Shown one piece after another: positions 1-8,875 of a stretch of DNA of 64,000 bases. The stretch lies in the NCBI GenBank assembly GCA_051955985.1, contig JBQCGD010000020.1:1-64000 (forward strand), written 5' to 3'. The stretch is from DATKPA01 sp051955985 (GTDB lineage Bacteria > Planctomycetota > Phycisphaerae > WQYP01). Made by a program: the position numbers and the translations under genes. Under the pieces are notes generated by a model. It worked only from the letters and a program-made list of their open reading frames with translations, was not told the origin of the DNA and did not search any database. Every line of letters starts with the position of its first letter. Within the stretch, counting starts at the first letter, position 1.

Positions 1-150
1 CCGGGTATTGCTGGTTTTTGTGGGGTAGTTGACTTGGTCGACGTGGGCGAATCTGGCGAATTGCTGGGCGGATTCGGCGTTGCGAGTTATTGCGGATTTT
101 ATGCGGGGGGGGATTTTGCAGAGGAACGCGGGTGGGGGGAGGAGTACGAG

Positions 151-699
151 TTATTCGGTGGTGGGGGAGGGGTGAGGGGGTGTTGCGCGGCGGAACACGC
201 GTTCGATTCTTTCCGCTTCATCCGCATGGCGCACCCAAATGGTGAGTGTGTCCAACGCAAAAGAGCGGGTAAGGGCGCTGGTGGCGCCCTCGGCGAACTG
301 CTCGAGGGTGAGGCGTCCGTAGCCGGTGGCGAGGGCGGTGAGTGCAACGCGCTTGGCTCCGAGCGATGCGGCGCGTTCGAGTGATAGCGTGACGACGCGG
401 GTGATTTCCGGGACGGACGATTCGTACATCCCATCGACGGCCACGGCGTGGACAATTCGTGCGAAATTGGTCCCGGCGGCGGTGGTCACGACGATTTCGC
501 CGCGATTCACGTGCCGGAGGCCGCGATCCTGGAGGTGTGCGTGCAGGGCGGACTGAATGCGGTCTGCGACCTGGTCTCCGTGTTTCATACGGATGGCGCC
601 GCCGACGCCGCCGGAGAGGTTCAGGAAGACGTTGGCTGAGCAGATTAAGGTGTCGGCTTCCACATCGAGGATGTCTCCGTGGGTGACGATCACGTTCAT
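151..699 (-). CDS. Macro-domain (ADP-ribose-binding) protein
   Basis: A 182-residue protein that is essentially one macro domain. Residues 1-50 carry the family signature: a GDI strand-loop, then SAN (usually NAAN), then a glycine-rich GGVGGAI loop that would wrap the diphosphate of ADP-ribose. Macro domains bind or hydrolyse ADP-ribose and O-acetyl-ADP-ribose; which of these applies here cannot be read from the sequence. The ATG at 699 is chosen because the macro fold starts immediately after it and GGGAG lies about 7 bases upstream; the frame stays open further upstream but has no family resemblance. It is transcribed divergently from the lpx operon. The C-terminal tail is Pro-rich and probably disordered. 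Confidence 0.8.
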   Translation of the reverse strand: MNVIVTHGDILDVEADTLICSANVFLNLSGGVGGAIRMKHGDQVADRIQSALHAHLQDRGLRHVNRGEIVVTTAAGTNFARIVHAVAVDGMYESSVPEITRVVTLSLERAASLGAKRVALTALATGYGRLTLEQFAEGATSALTRSFALDTLTIWVRHADEAERIERVFRRATPPHPSPTTE

Positions 700-986
700 G
701 AGGTGCTCCCGGGAGAATTCCTGGGTGATTGTAATCGATGGGCAAATGTGCGACCGCGGAAGACTCGGCGGCGGGAGGGGCGCATTGGGGAAGATGCCAT
801 CCTCCTGCGTTGTTTCCGATCCTCGCCCCGACTGGGCGGCCTGCGGGCCGTTGCGGGCAGGATGCCCATGCCACACAAGGGGCCACGGTTTGGGGGGCGT
901 GGATAAAACCTCTTCAATGCGGCATAATAACTCGCTTGCCCTGCCGGGATTAGGGTTTTCCGTGGCTTTGAGGAGTGTGCGCGCCT

Positions 987-2333
987 GTGAGCGTGACTGT
1001 ACCGCAAAAGACGATTGCTGCTGAGGCTTCCATCTCGGGCCGGGGGTTGTTTACGGGGGTGGAGACGACGTTGACGTTCAAGCCGGCGCCGGTGGGGCAT
1101 GGCGTTGTGTTCGTGCGGACCGACCTGACGCGGCCGGTGCGGATTCCCGCACTGGTGCAGCATGTGACGAAGCGGTCGCGGCGGACGGCGATTCGGGCGG
1201 GGGCGGATTCGATTGAGACGATCGAGCATTGCATGGCGGCGGTGGCGGGGCTGGGGATCGACAATATTGAGATTCACATCAACGGCGGCGAGGTGCCGGG
1301 GGTGGATGGGTCGTGTTTGCCGTTCGTGGAACTTTTGCAGAAGACGGGTCTGGTGGAGCAGCCGGCGGAGCGGATGTTTCTGACGATTTCGGAGCCGATC
1401 GAGGTGCAGGACAGCGTGGGGCCGGGGGAGGGGGGTGCGGGGGCGGCGACGTTGATAGCCGCGCCGCCGGTGGGGGACGAGTTCAAGGTGATTTACGATT
1501 TGGATTACGGGAACATCGAGCCGATCCGGCAGCAGTTGTTTGCGTACGAGCTGAACGGGACGTTTCCGCGGGAGATCGCGCCCGCGCGGACGTTCGTGAC
1601 GAAGATGGAGGCGGAGGCGTTGCGGTCGCGCGGGCTGGGGACGCATTTGCAGCCGGGGGACGTGCTGGTGCTGGACACGACGGGGCCGATCGGGACGGAT
1701 TACCGGTTTCCCAACGAATGCGTGCGGCACAAGGTGCTGGATCTGATCGGGGATTTGTATCTGCTGGGGTGCCCGATCAAGGGGAAGATCGTGGCGTACA
1801 AGTCGGGGCATTCGCTGAATCACGCGCTGGTAAGGAAATTGGACCAGATGCTGCAGGCGCAGCGGCGGGCGAAGCTGGCGCTGGGGGAGGCGGTGATGGA
1901 TGTGAAGCGGATTCTGCGGGTGATGCCGCACCGGTATCCGATGCTGCTGGTGGATCGGGTGATTGAGATGGATGGGGACCGGCGGGCGCTGGGGGTGAAG
2001 AACGTGACGATGAACGAGCCGTTCTTCCAGGGGCATTATCCGGGGATGCCGGTGATGCCGGGGGTATTGATTGTGGAGGCGTTGGCGCAGTTGTCGGGGC
2101 TGTTGTTGTCGCGGAAGCTGGAGCACTCGGGGAAGATTCCGCTGTTGTTGAGCCTGGACAAGGTGAAGCTGCGGCGGCCGGTGGTGCCGGGGGATCAGTT
2201 GATATTGGAGACGGAGAACATCCGGGTGAAGGCGCGGACGGGGCACGTGAAGTGCCGGGCGTACGTGGGGGACCAGATTGCGGCGGAGGCGGAGATTAAG
2301 TTTATGCTGGTTGACAATGAAATGTTGGCGTAA
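987..2333 (+). CDS. lpxC/fabZ: Bifunctional UDP-3-O-acyl-N-acetylglucosamine deacetylase / 3-hydroxyacyl-ACP dehydratase (LpxC-FabZ fusion)
   Basis: A fusion of two enzymes in one 448-residue chain. Residues about 5-295 are LpxC, the zinc deacetylase that commits UDP-acyl-GlcNAc to lipid A; the zinc ligands are visible as His81 (EHC) and the HKVLD motif (His248, Asp252). Residues about 305-448 are FabZ, the hotdog-fold 3-hydroxyacyl-ACP dehydratase, with catalytic His350 in GHYPGMPVMPG and Glu364 in VEALAQ. Fusion of the two, which couples fatty-acid supply to lipid A commitment, is known from Planctomycetes and Bacteroidetes. The start is uncertain: GTG at 987 follows AGGAG (971-975) by 11 bases, while an in-frame GTG at 975 overlaps it. 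First gene of an operon with lpxA and a Gfo/Idh gene. Confidence 0.93.
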   Translation: MSVTVPQKTIAAEASISGRGLFTGVETTLTFKPAPVGHGVVFVRTDLTRPVRIPALVQHVTKRSRRTAIRAGADSIETIEHCMAAVAGLGIDNIEIHINGGEVPGVDGSCLPFVELLQKTGLVEQPAERMFLTISEPIEVQDSVGPGEGGAGAATLIAAPPVGDEFKVIYDLDYGNIEPIRQQLFAYELNGTFPREIAPARTFVTKMEAEALRSRGLGTHLQPGDVLVLDTTGPIGTDYRFPNECVRHKVLDLIGDLYLLGCPIKGKIVAYKSGHSLNHALVRKLDQMLQAQRRAKLALGEAVMDVKRILRVMPHRYPMLLVDRVIEMDGDRRALGVKNVTMNEPFFQGHYPGMPVMPGVLIVEALAQLSGLLLSRKLEHSGKIPLLLSLDKVKLRRPVVPGDQLILETENIRVKARTGHVKCRAYVGDQIAAEAEIKFMLVDNEMLA

Positions 2334-2353
2334 TGACGAATGACGGAATGACT
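2332..2353. repeat. AATGACG word repeat between lpxC/fabZ and lpxA
   Basis: The bases starting in the lpxC/fabZ stop codon read as near-tandem AATGACG words (AATGACGAATGACGGAATGAC minus ends). The complementary word (TCGTCATTCGTCATTCG) occurs at 26030-26046. It fills most of the 34-base gap before lpxA. Confidence 0.55.
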
Positions 2354-2367
2354 AAAACGGGTAACTG

Positions 2368-3219
2368 ATGCCGAAGATTCATCCAATGGCGGTTGTGGAG
2401 AGCGGGGCGCGGCTGGCGGACGATGTCGTGGTGGGGGCGTTTGCGTACGTGGGGCCGCAGGTGGTGCTGGGGAAGGGGTGCGTGCTGCATCATCATGCGC
2501 AGGTGGAGGGTCGCACGGTGGCGGGGGAGAACAACGAGTTTTTTCCGAACTGCCTGGTGGGGGCGGTGTCGCAGGATTTGAAGTATCGCGGCGGGGCGTG
2601 CCGGGTGGTGATCGGGAACAACAACGTGATCCGGGAGAACACGACGATCCACATCGGGACGGAGGACGGGGGGGGCGAGACGGTGATTGGGAACGACAAT
2701 CTGATCATGGTGGGGGCGCACATTGCGCATGACTGCGTGATTGGGAACGATGTGATCCTGGCGAACAATGTTTTGCTGGCGGGGCATGTGCTGGTGGAGG
2801 ATCACGTGGTGATTTCGGGCGGGGCGGCGTCGCATCATTACGTGCGGTTCGGGCAGCATTCTTTTGTGGGCGGGCTGACGGGGGTGACGCGCGATGTGCC
2901 GCCGTTCATGGTGTTTGACGGGACGCCGGGGATTGTGCGGGGGATCAACCGGAACGGGTTGAAGCGGCGCGGGTTCAACGAGGAGCAACTGGGGGCGTTG
3001 AAGATGGGGTATCGGCTGCTGTTCAGCGACACGACGCCGCTGGTGAAGCAGGCGGTGGAGCTGGAGAAGATGTATCCGGGGCAGCGCGAGATCGAGATCC
3101 TGCTGAAGTTCATGCGGGAGGCGGCGAGCGGGAAGTTCGGGCGGTACCGGGAGAACCTGCGGGGGAAGAGCCAGTGGCACGAGGATGACGAGACGCCGCC
3201 GCACGTGTCGGGGAACTAA
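2368..3219 (+). CDS. lpxA: Acyl-[ACP]--UDP-N-acetylglucosamine O-acyltransferase
   Basis: A 283-residue left-handed beta-helix acyltransferase that transfers a 3-hydroxyacyl chain from ACP to UDP-GlcNAc, the first step of lipid A synthesis, in the cytoplasm. Hexapeptide repeats run from about residue 5 to 190. The catalytic histidine motif AHIAHDC (His118, His121) and the family block NGLKRRGF are both present. Length is slightly above the 262 residues of E. coli LpxA because of a longer Lys/Arg- and Glu-rich C-terminal helix region. It lies 34 bases after lpxC/fabZ in the same direction. The Shine-Dalgarno before ATG 2368 is weak, so translation may be coupled to the upstream gene. Confidence 0.93.
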   Translation: MPKIHPMAVVESGARLADDVVVGAFAYVGPQVVLGKGCVLHHHAQVEGRTVAGENNEFFPNCLVGAVSQDLKYRGGACRVVIGNNNVIRENTTIHIGTEDGGGETVIGNDNLIMVGAHIAHDCVIGNDVILANNVLLAGHVLVEDHVVISGGAASHHYVRFGQHSFVGGLTGVTRDVPPFMVFDGTPGIVRGINRNGLKRRGFNEEQLGALKMGYRLLFSDTTPLVKQAVELEKMYPGQREIEILLKFMREAASGKFGRYRENLRGKSQWHEDDETPPHVSGN

Positions 3220-3221
3220 CG

Positions 3222-3256
3222 GAGAAGCCAGGAGCCAGGAGTCGGAAGACAGAAGG
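3222..3256. repeat. AGAAGCCAGGAG word repeat
   Basis: The gap between lpxA and the next gene is filled by GCCAGGAG-type words (GAGAAGCCAGGAGCCAGGAG then GTCGGAAGACAGAAGG). The AGAAGGGTGA at its end also serves as the probable ribosome-binding site of the downstream gene. Confidence 0.45.
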
Positions 3257-3268
3257 GTGAAGACTGGA

Positions 3269-4339
3269 ATGACGGATGGAGTTTTGAATGCGGCGGTGGT
3301 GGGGGTAGGGCGGATGGGGCAGCATCATGCGAGGAATTACGCGAAGATTCCGGGGTTCAAGCTGGTGGGGGTGGTGGATGTGAACGAGGGGAACCGGGAG
3401 AAGGCGGCGGCGGAATATGGCTGCAAGGGGTTCGGGACGGCGGAGGAGTTGCTGGCGTGGAGCCGGCAGGCGGGGGTGAAGATCGACGCGGCGTCGGTGG
3501 CGGTGCCGACGGTGCATCATCGGTGCGTGGCGGAGCTGTTGATGGGCGCGGGGGCGGATGTGCTGATTGAAAAGCCGCTGGCGCCGAATGTCGAGGATGC
3601 GCAGCGGATCGTGGATGCGGCGAAGAGGTACGGGCGGGTGCTGCAGGTGGGGCACACGGAGCGGTTCAACCCGGCGTACCGGGCGTTGGCGAAATATGAG
3701 CTGCACCCGAAGTTCGTGGAGGTGCATCGGATTTCGCCGATGACGTTCCGGAGCATCGACGTGGGGGTGGTGCTGGACATGATGATCCATGACATTGACC
3801 TGGTGAATCACCTGGTGCAGTCGCCGGTGACGGATGTGCGGGCGGTGGGGGTGGTGGTGATCGGGGAGTACGAGGACATCGCGAACGCGCGGATCACGTT
3901 TGCCAACGGGTGCGTGGCGAACCTGACGGCGTCGCGGCTGGCGTTGCGGACGGAGCGTAAAATGCGGCTCTTTTCGCCGAATGCGTACGTGACGGTGGAT
4001 TACCAGAAGAAGCAGGGGGCGGTGATCACGAAGACGGCCAACGAGAAGGAACTGGAGCGGGTGCGGAAGGAAGTGAAGGAGGGGCGGATCACGGACCTGA
4101 TGCAGCTCAACTACCCGGAGCTGGTGAAGTACGAGGATTTGAAGATCGAGGACACGGAGCCGGTGCGGGCGGAGCTGGAGAATTTTCTGGAGGCGATCCG
4201 CACGCGCGGGGAGCCGGAGGTGACGGGGGAGGATGGGCTGGTGGCGGTGGACATTGCGAGCCGGATTGCGGCCTCGGTGGCAGCGCACAAGTGGGACGGG
4301 GTGACGCCGCCGTTTGGGGCCGCGGGGTCTGGGGTCTAG
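3269..4339 (+). CDS. Gfo/Idh/MocA-family NAD(P)-dependent oxidoreductase
   Basis: A 356-residue two-domain oxidoreductase: an N-terminal Rossmann fold with GVGRMG (residues 12-17), the EKP motif with catalytic Lys102, and a C-terminal Gfo/Idh alpha/beta domain with DMMIHDIDLV. Members oxidise or reduce nucleotide sugars or free sugars. Its place directly after lpxA recalls gnnA, a Gfo/Idh enzyme that oxidises the 3-OH of UDP-GlcNAc for diamino lipid A in some bacteria; no gnnB-type aminotransferase is present in the window, so that role is only a hypothesis. ATG 3269 is chosen because the Rossmann strand begins 6 residues later and AGAAGGGTGA precedes it. The last codons lie inside a GGGGTCT word repeat. 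Confidence 0.85.
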   Translation: MTDGVLNAAVVGVGRMGQHHARNYAKIPGFKLVGVVDVNEGNREKAAAEYGCKGFGTAEELLAWSRQAGVKIDAASVAVPTVHHRCVAELLMGAGADVLIEKPLAPNVEDAQRIVDAAKRYGRVLQVGHTERFNPAYRALAKYELHPKFVEVHRISPMTFRSIDVGVVLDMMIHDIDLVNHLVQSPVTDVRAVGVVVIGEYEDIANARITFANGCVANLTASRLALRTERKMRLFSPNAYVTVDYQKKQGAVITKTANEKELERVRKEVKEGRITDLMQLNYPELVKYEDLKIEDTEPVRAELENFLEAIRTRGEPEVTGEDGLVAVDIASRIAASVAAHKWDGVTPPFGAAGSGV

Positions 4340-4352
4340 GGAACAGGGTCTG
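4324..4352. repeat. GGGGTCT word repeat overlapping a gene end
   Basis: GGGGTCTGGGGTCTAGGGAA and a further GGGTCTG encode the last residues and stop codon of the Gfo/Idh gene. The same word array occurs inside mutL at 61747-61775. Confidence 0.5.
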
Positions 4353-4364
4353 CGAAGAGGCGGG

Positions 4365-5483
4365 TCAGTTGGCGGGGGCGGGCTGGGCGTTGTTGTCCGC
4401 GGGGGCATTGTTGTCGGCCGGGGCGTGATTGTCGGCGGGTTGGGCCTTGTTGTTGTCGGCGGGGAGGGCTTTGAGGTCGGGGGGCTGGTGGAAGGCGGGG
4501 GCGTCGTCGTCGTTGTTGTAGTCGTGCGGGCGGAACGTGTGGGAGAGGGAGAGGATGGCGAGGCCCATGGCGATCGCGAGGCCGAGGAAGAGGAAGAAAT
4601 TGATGACGGCGAGGAGGACGGCTTCGAAGTGGTCGAGGCGGAAGACGGCCATGAAGGTGACGACGAGGATCAGGCCGCGCAGTCCGAAGGTGTAGAAGCC
4701 GATGGAGGGCATGAAGTAGTTGACGACGTGGAGGGCGAGGACGACGGCCATGGATTTCCAGAGGGCGCTGCCGAGGGTGCCGAAGTCGCATCCGCCGAGG
4801 ATTCGGGCGGTGATGAACATGCTGCCGATGAGGCCGCCGGACTGTACGACGAGGAGGACGGTCATCATGGCGGCGGTGATGATGGTGAGGGGGAGGCTGG
4901 TGGGGAAATGTTTTTCGGGGTAGGCCATCAGGAGGCCGAGATGGACGCCGAAACCGACGATGCCGATGACAGCGGAGATGACGATGCCGCCGAGGATGGA
5001 ATCCTTGAATCCGGGCTCGTCGGAGATGCCTTCCTCTTCGGCGAAGGATTTGCGGGGCTGGGCTTTCACGGGGGCGCGCCGGGCGCGGCGGGAGGCGTAG
5101 CACTGGGCGCAGACGAAGTCGCCATCGTCGTTGCGGATCTGCCGGGAGTTGACGACTTTTTTGCAGTCTGCGCAGCCGAACATGTCGGCGGCCATGGGCT
5201 CGGGGGCAAGCTGGGCCGGCTCTGCGAGGTCGATCTCCGGTTCGGTGCTGCGGTCGGGGGCGGGGGCGAGGTCATACGGATCAACCTCCGCCACACCGGC
5301 GGCGGCGGCGGGAACGGGTTCGGGTTGGGCGGCGGCGGCGACGCGGGCCGTTGCGGACTCCACGGCGGCCATCCGGGCTTCGTAGCAGGGCTGGCAGTAG
5401 TAGTTCCCCAGCGTGTCCTTCACCCGCTTTTTGTTAGCCACGTTGGTGTTGCAGCCGGCGCAAATCTTTTGAACGGTTGGCAT
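4365..5483 (-). CDS. Double zinc-ribbon integral membrane protein (paralogue A)
   Basis: A 372-residue protein not assignable to a named function. It has two CxxC...CxxC zinc-binding modules: Cys8, 11, 30, 33 (with GNYYCQPCYEAR) and Cys104, 107, 125, 128 (GCADCKK...CAQC), joined by a Pro/Ala-rich linker. Residues about 163-313 contain roughly five hydrophobic segments resembling a Yip1- or DUF-type membrane domain. The C-terminus (about 320-372) is a low-complexity tail of PADNN repeats. The next gene upstream encodes a shorter paralogue with the same order of parts, so the pair arose by duplication and probably forms an operon. It may sense or scaffold at the inner membrane; no enzymatic motif was seen. 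Confidence 0.8.
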   Translation of the reverse strand: MPTVQKICAGCNTNVANKKRVKDTLGNYYCQPCYEARMAAVESATARVAAAAQPEPVPAAAAGVAEVDPYDLAPAPDRSTEPEIDLAEPAQLAPEPMAADMFGCADCKKVVNSRQIRNDDGDFVCAQCYASRRARRAPVKAQPRKSFAEEEGISDEPGFKDSILGGIVISAVIGIVGFGVHLGLLMAYPEKHFPTSLPLTIITAAMMTVLLVVQSGGLIGSMFITARILGGCDFGTLGSALWKSMAVVLALHVVNYFMPSIGFYTFGLRGLILVVTFMAVFRLDHFEAVLLAVINFFLFLGLAIAMGLAILSLSHTFRPHDYNNDDDAPAFHQPPDLKALPADNNKAQPADNHAPADNNAPADNNAQPAPAN

Positions 5484-5548
5484 GGCTCAGCGTCCTTCCC
5501 ACAAAGGTTGCAAAGTCCCGAGGCGCGAGGTGATCGGCAGCGGACGGG

Positions 5549-6511
5549 TCAGTTCGCCGGGGCGGCGGGCTGCGCGTTGTTGTCGGCGGCCGGTGCTGCG
5601 GCGTCGTCGGCGTTGTCGTCCGCGGCGTTTTTGTCGGCCGCGGCGGGGTGTGCGTGCTGCATCTGTTCGATGAACTGCTGGTGGCGCGCCTGGATTTTGG
5701 CGGCTTCCTGGGTCACGGCGATGCCGAACCAGAAGGCGCCCGCCGCGACGGCGACGACCATCGCGCCGATCGTGGTAAACACCGCCGCCTGCATTTCGCC
5801 CCAGTCGATGAGCGAGCGCCGGATCACCACGACGATCCCCACCAGCGGAATGTACCGGCAGGCCAGGCGAAGCGGGAGATTGTCCGCCGCGGCGATGTAC
5901 GTGGCCCAGCGCAGGGCGAAGAAGAAGATGATGACGCCGACCACGGCGGTCCAGCCGAAGACCTTGCGGCTCAAATCGGGGAGGAAGTACGAGATGGCGA
6001 GCATGAGGACGATCGTGGCGAAGATGCCGCCGCCGATGTACAGGAGCGTGAGCCAGAGGGGCGTCGCCTTCGCCGGCGCCTGGGTGCTGGCGGCGGTGTA
6101 GGTGGTGCTGCTGGTGCGCGGGCGGACCATGGTGCGGCGCTTGGAGAAGCAGCGGGAGCAGACGAACTCGCCGTCGTCGTTGCGGATCTGGCTGGAGGGG
6201 ACGAGTTTTTTGCAGTCCGCGCAGCCGAAGAGGTCGGAGGCGGCGGGTTCGGGGGCGAGTTCCTGGGGCGGTTCCGCGAGGCCGATCTCGCCGATGTCCT
6301 GCGGCTCGGGGGGGAAGTCATAGGGGTCCGGGGCGGCGGCAGCGGCGGCCGCCACGGGTTCGGGCTGCGCCGCGCGGGCGCCAGCCTTCTTCTCCGCGAG
6401 CCTGGCTTCGTAGCAGCCCTGGCAGTAGTAGTTGCCCTGGGCGTCCTTCACACGTTTTTGATTGGCGACGTCGGCGCTGCAGCCGACGCAGATTTTCTGT
6501 ACCGATGCCAT
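5549..6511 (-). CDS. Double zinc-ribbon integral membrane protein (paralogue B)
   Basis: A 320-residue paralogue of the downstream gene. The N-terminal ribbon (Cys8, 11, 30, 33, GNYYCQGCYEAR) and the second ribbon (Cys97, 100, 118, 121, GCADCKK...CSRC) are nearly identical to those of paralogue A. The membrane part (about 152-270) differs in sequence and has about four hydrophobic segments. The tail is again rich in Ala, Asp and Asn and ends QPAAPAN, like QPAPAN in the neighbour. A fast-diverging membrane part between conserved cytoplasmic ribbons and a conserved tail suggests a shared partner but different membrane roles. The probable ribosome-binding site is GAAGGGACC before ATG 6511. Function unknown. 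Confidence 0.8.
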   Translation of the reverse strand: MASVQKICVGCSADVANQKRVKDAQGNYYCQGCYEARLAEKKAGARAAQPEPVAAAAAAAPDPYDFPPEPQDIGEIGLAEPPQELAPEPAASDLFGCADCKKLVPSSQIRNDDGEFVCSRCFSKRRTMVRPRTSSTTYTAASTQAPAKATPLWLTLLYIGGGIFATIVLMLAISYFLPDLSRKVFGWTAVVGVIIFFFALRWATYIAAADNLPLRLACRYIPLVGIVVVIRRSLIDWGEMQAAVFTTIGAMVVAVAAGAFWFGIAVTQEAAKIQARHQQFIEQMQHAHPAAADKNAADDNADDAAAPAADNNAQPAAPAN

Positions 6512-6742
6512 GCGGTGGTCCCTTCTCTTCTACTTCGTACATCACGAGATCGGCGCGAACAGATATGTAAGAGAAATTGTCGCCCGCGGGCGATCCAAAA
6601 ACAAGAAAAAGTCGCAAGTTTGCGCGCGAACCACATGAAAAAAACATGAAACCCGCGGCGTCCAAGAGGGGCTGCCGTGGTGAGCTGTACAGTTTATTTG
6701 TGTTTGCGGAATGCGTCGCCGCACAAGCCGGCTCGCGGAGCG

Positions 6743-8785
6743 TTATCGGGTCGGGGTGGCGGGGGAGGCGTCGGCGGGAAGCGGGTCGAAGCGGACGCTC
6801 CGGATGTTCGGCGCTTTGCCGACGACGCGCAGCCGGAGCGTGAGCGGCCCCGGCGAGAGGTGCACCGGGAAGGCGGGGCTGAGGACGAACTTGTGCCAGC
6901 CGCCACTGTTGGGGCAGTGGAGGGCGCCGACGGACTGGCCGCTGAGGAGCAGCTCGAGGTGGGCGTCGTCGCCGGGGTAGGCGGTTTCGACGTGCAGGGC
7001 GTAGTTGCCTTCCTGCTGGACGTTGAGGAGGAAATCGACGCAATCCCGGTCGCCGAGCGAGGCGATGCACTGGCCGCCGGCGCCATCGTCTTCGGGCCTG
7101 CCGCCGGAGGAACGGCTCTTGAACGCCACGGCCATCCAGTTGCCGGGAACCGGAGCGCCGGCGGTGATCGGCGGCGTGGGCTCAGCAGCGACGGCGATGG
7201 CGGCTTTCATCTTGGGCTCGTCGAGGCGATGGATGTCGTCCGTCAACCCCCAGCAGCCGAACTTGGAGTAGGTGCCGGCGAGGTTGAAATACATGAAGAG
7301 CCCGCCTCCCTGGGCGTACCAGTTGTTGAGGTACTCCTTGACGACGTTTTCCATGCGCGGGTCGCTGTTGGCGGCGATCTTCGCCTTGAGGCTGTGGTCC
7401 CCCTCGAGATCGACGCCCCCTTCGTAGCAGAAGGCATGCACGCGGTAATAGGTGGCGAGGGTCTGGTACTCGAGAAGGCCCGCCTTGTTGGTGGCGAGGG
7501 CGTCGGCAAAGCCGGGGTTGAAGATCTGATCAACGGTGAGGTCCTCGCGATCGGCGGTCTTCTGGTCGAGGTAGAGATACGGAGCGCCGGCAACGGCATA
7601 GACAAACCGGTTCGGCGGGCCGAAGTGCTGCTCGATGTAGGCGAGCTGCATACGGAGGACGAAGCCGTAGGACACCTGCGAGGCAAGCACCGGGCGGATG
7701 CGGGTCATCATGGCGTCGGCGCCGTAAACATCGCGGAAGATCTGGCCGATCTGCACGATGCGCTCGGCGGTGCGGCGCCAGCCCCAGTAATACTTGTTCT
7801 GCCGGTCCGAGTCCCCTTCCTGCAGGGAGGTGTTGCCGGCGGCGACTTCCTGCTGGGCGAGCTCGATGTTCTTGCCGTACTGCGGGAAACTCGCGTTCCA
7901 GAGCTCGTTGGAATACTCGAGATACACGATGCGGTCGGAGTCGAGCTTCTGCTTCATGAGCGCCGCGAGCCGGCGGACGTAGTCGTCGGTGGCCAGCAGG
8001 GGGATGTTGATCCAGAGGTCCTTGTGCGACTGGTTGGCGAGGTCGATGGCGTATTCCCACGCCATGCCGCGCGGGCCGGCCTGCGTGGGGCTGTCGGGGG
8101 TGGTGCGGTCCTTCCAGTCGGCGACGTCGGAGCCGTTGGTGCGGAGGAGATCCATCAGGCGGAGGGCCGAGAAGGGTTCGATCGCCTGGAGAAACTCGTG
8201 GGTGAAGATTTCTTTGGAGGCGAGGGTGTATCCGGGGCGGAGGAGGCGGATGTTCTTGATGCCGCCGTCGGTGTTTTTGAAGGCGAGGAAGAGGTGGTCA
8301 TTGCCGGGGTTGACGGTGAGGATGCCGACGGACTGGCGGGTGGCGCGGTTGTAGCCGAGGGATTTGACGCGGGCGTTGGTGACAGGGGTGGAGAGCTCGC
8401 AGCGGCCTGTGCAGGAGAAGAGGTAATCGCCGGGCTGGACGCGGGCGTCGGTGATGACGACGGCGCCGGCATCGCCGGTGGGCCAGCCGTCGGGCCCGAC
8501 GGGGGCTTTTTCGTCCCAGGGGGCATCGGGCGAGCCGAACTTCCGGGCGGTTTTCATGCAATCGATGAACATGTGGGAGCGGGAGTTGTCGGCAAGGCCC
8601 TCGAGGTTGACGCCGAGGGGGGGCGTGGCGGGGCGCTGAAAGGCGAGTGGCAGGATATGGATGAGGTCGGCGGCGCCGGCGAGTGGGGCAGCGGCGAGGG
8701 AGAGAAGGGTGGTGAGACGCGCAAGGCTGAGCAGACGCGCGTGGCGGCGATAGGGAAAAGTACCCAGAGGTCCCAGAAATCCCAT
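6743..8785 (-). CDS. Secreted glycoside-hydrolase-like protein with C-terminal carbohydrate-binding-like domain
   Basis: A 680-residue exported protein. An Arg-rich N-terminus followed by a hydrophobic stretch to about residue 39 (PLAGAAD) looks like a signal peptide. The centre (about 55-540) resembles a TIM-barrel glycosidase of clan GH-A type: YLEYSNELWN (291-297; Glu294 follows Asn, as in the acid/base NE motif) and aromatic-rich barrel segments. The C-terminal about 130 residues are beta-rich with Gly/Asp, as in a jelly-roll carbohydrate-binding module. Substrate and exact family cannot be named. It lies downstream of a gap that also holds the calpain-gene upstream region, and is transcribed divergently from those proteases. 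Confidence 0.7.
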   Translation of the reverse strand: MGFLGPLGTFPYRRHARLLSLARLTTLLSLAAAPLAGAADLIHILPLAFQRPATPPLGVNLEGLADNSRSHMFIDCMKTARKFGSPDAPWDEKAPVGPDGWPTGDAGAVVITDARVQPGDYLFSCTGRCELSTPVTNARVKSLGYNRATRQSVGILTVNPGNDHLFLAFKNTDGGIKNIRLLRPGYTLASKEIFTHEFLQAIEPFSALRLMDLLRTNGSDVADWKDRTTPDSPTQAGPRGMAWEYAIDLANQSHKDLWINIPLLATDDYVRRLAALMKQKLDSDRIVYLEYSNELWNASFPQYGKNIELAQQEVAAGNTSLQEGDSDRQNKYYWGWRRTAERIVQIGQIFRDVYGADAMMTRIRPVLASQVSYGFVLRMQLAYIEQHFGPPNRFVYAVAGAPYLYLDQKTADREDLTVDQIFNPGFADALATNKAGLLEYQTLATYYRVHAFCYEGGVDLEGDHSLKAKIAANSDPRMENVVKEYLNNWYAQGGGLFMYFNLAGTYSKFGCWGLTDDIHRLDEPKMKAAIAVAAEPTPPITAGAPVPGNWMAVAFKSRSSGGRPEDDGAGGQCIASLGDRDCVDFLLNVQQEGNYALHVETAYPGDDAHLELLLSGQSVGALHCPNSGGWHKFVLSPAFPVHLSPGPLTLRLRVVGKAPNIRSVRFDPLPADASPATPTR

Positions 8786-8849
8786 ATTGCCGACCTCGCA
8801 TGGAGTGATGGAATTATGTTGCAGAAGCGAAAATTCCGCCCAGCTTAAC

Positions 8850-8875
8850 TCAGCAGTCGCTGCTACTTCTGCTGA
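8850..8875. promoter_or_regulatory. TCAGCAG/CTGCTGA inverted repeat
   Basis: A perfect 7-base inverted repeat (TCAGCAG at 8850-8856, CTGCTGA at 8869-8875) with a 12-base spacer. A similar AACTCAGCA word recurs at 19454-19462 upstream of another LEPR-XLL gene. It could be an operator half-site pair; this is inference. Confidence 0.35.

Noticed and set aside
1..150. An open minus-strand frame with protein-like residues (for example ITRNAESAQQFARFAHVDQV) beyond the macro-domain stop
   Set aside because: It follows the macro-domain stop in the same frame with no ATG, GTG or TTG before the window edge, so no start can be placed. It may be part of a longer gene whose beginning I cannot see, or chance.
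6677..8848. A 723-residue plus-strand frame across the glycoside-hydrolase-like gene
   Set aside because: Its residues are mostly Val, Gly, Ala and Glu with no motif, which is the typical shadow of a GC-rich gene on the other strand. The minus strand has a signal peptide and family motifs.
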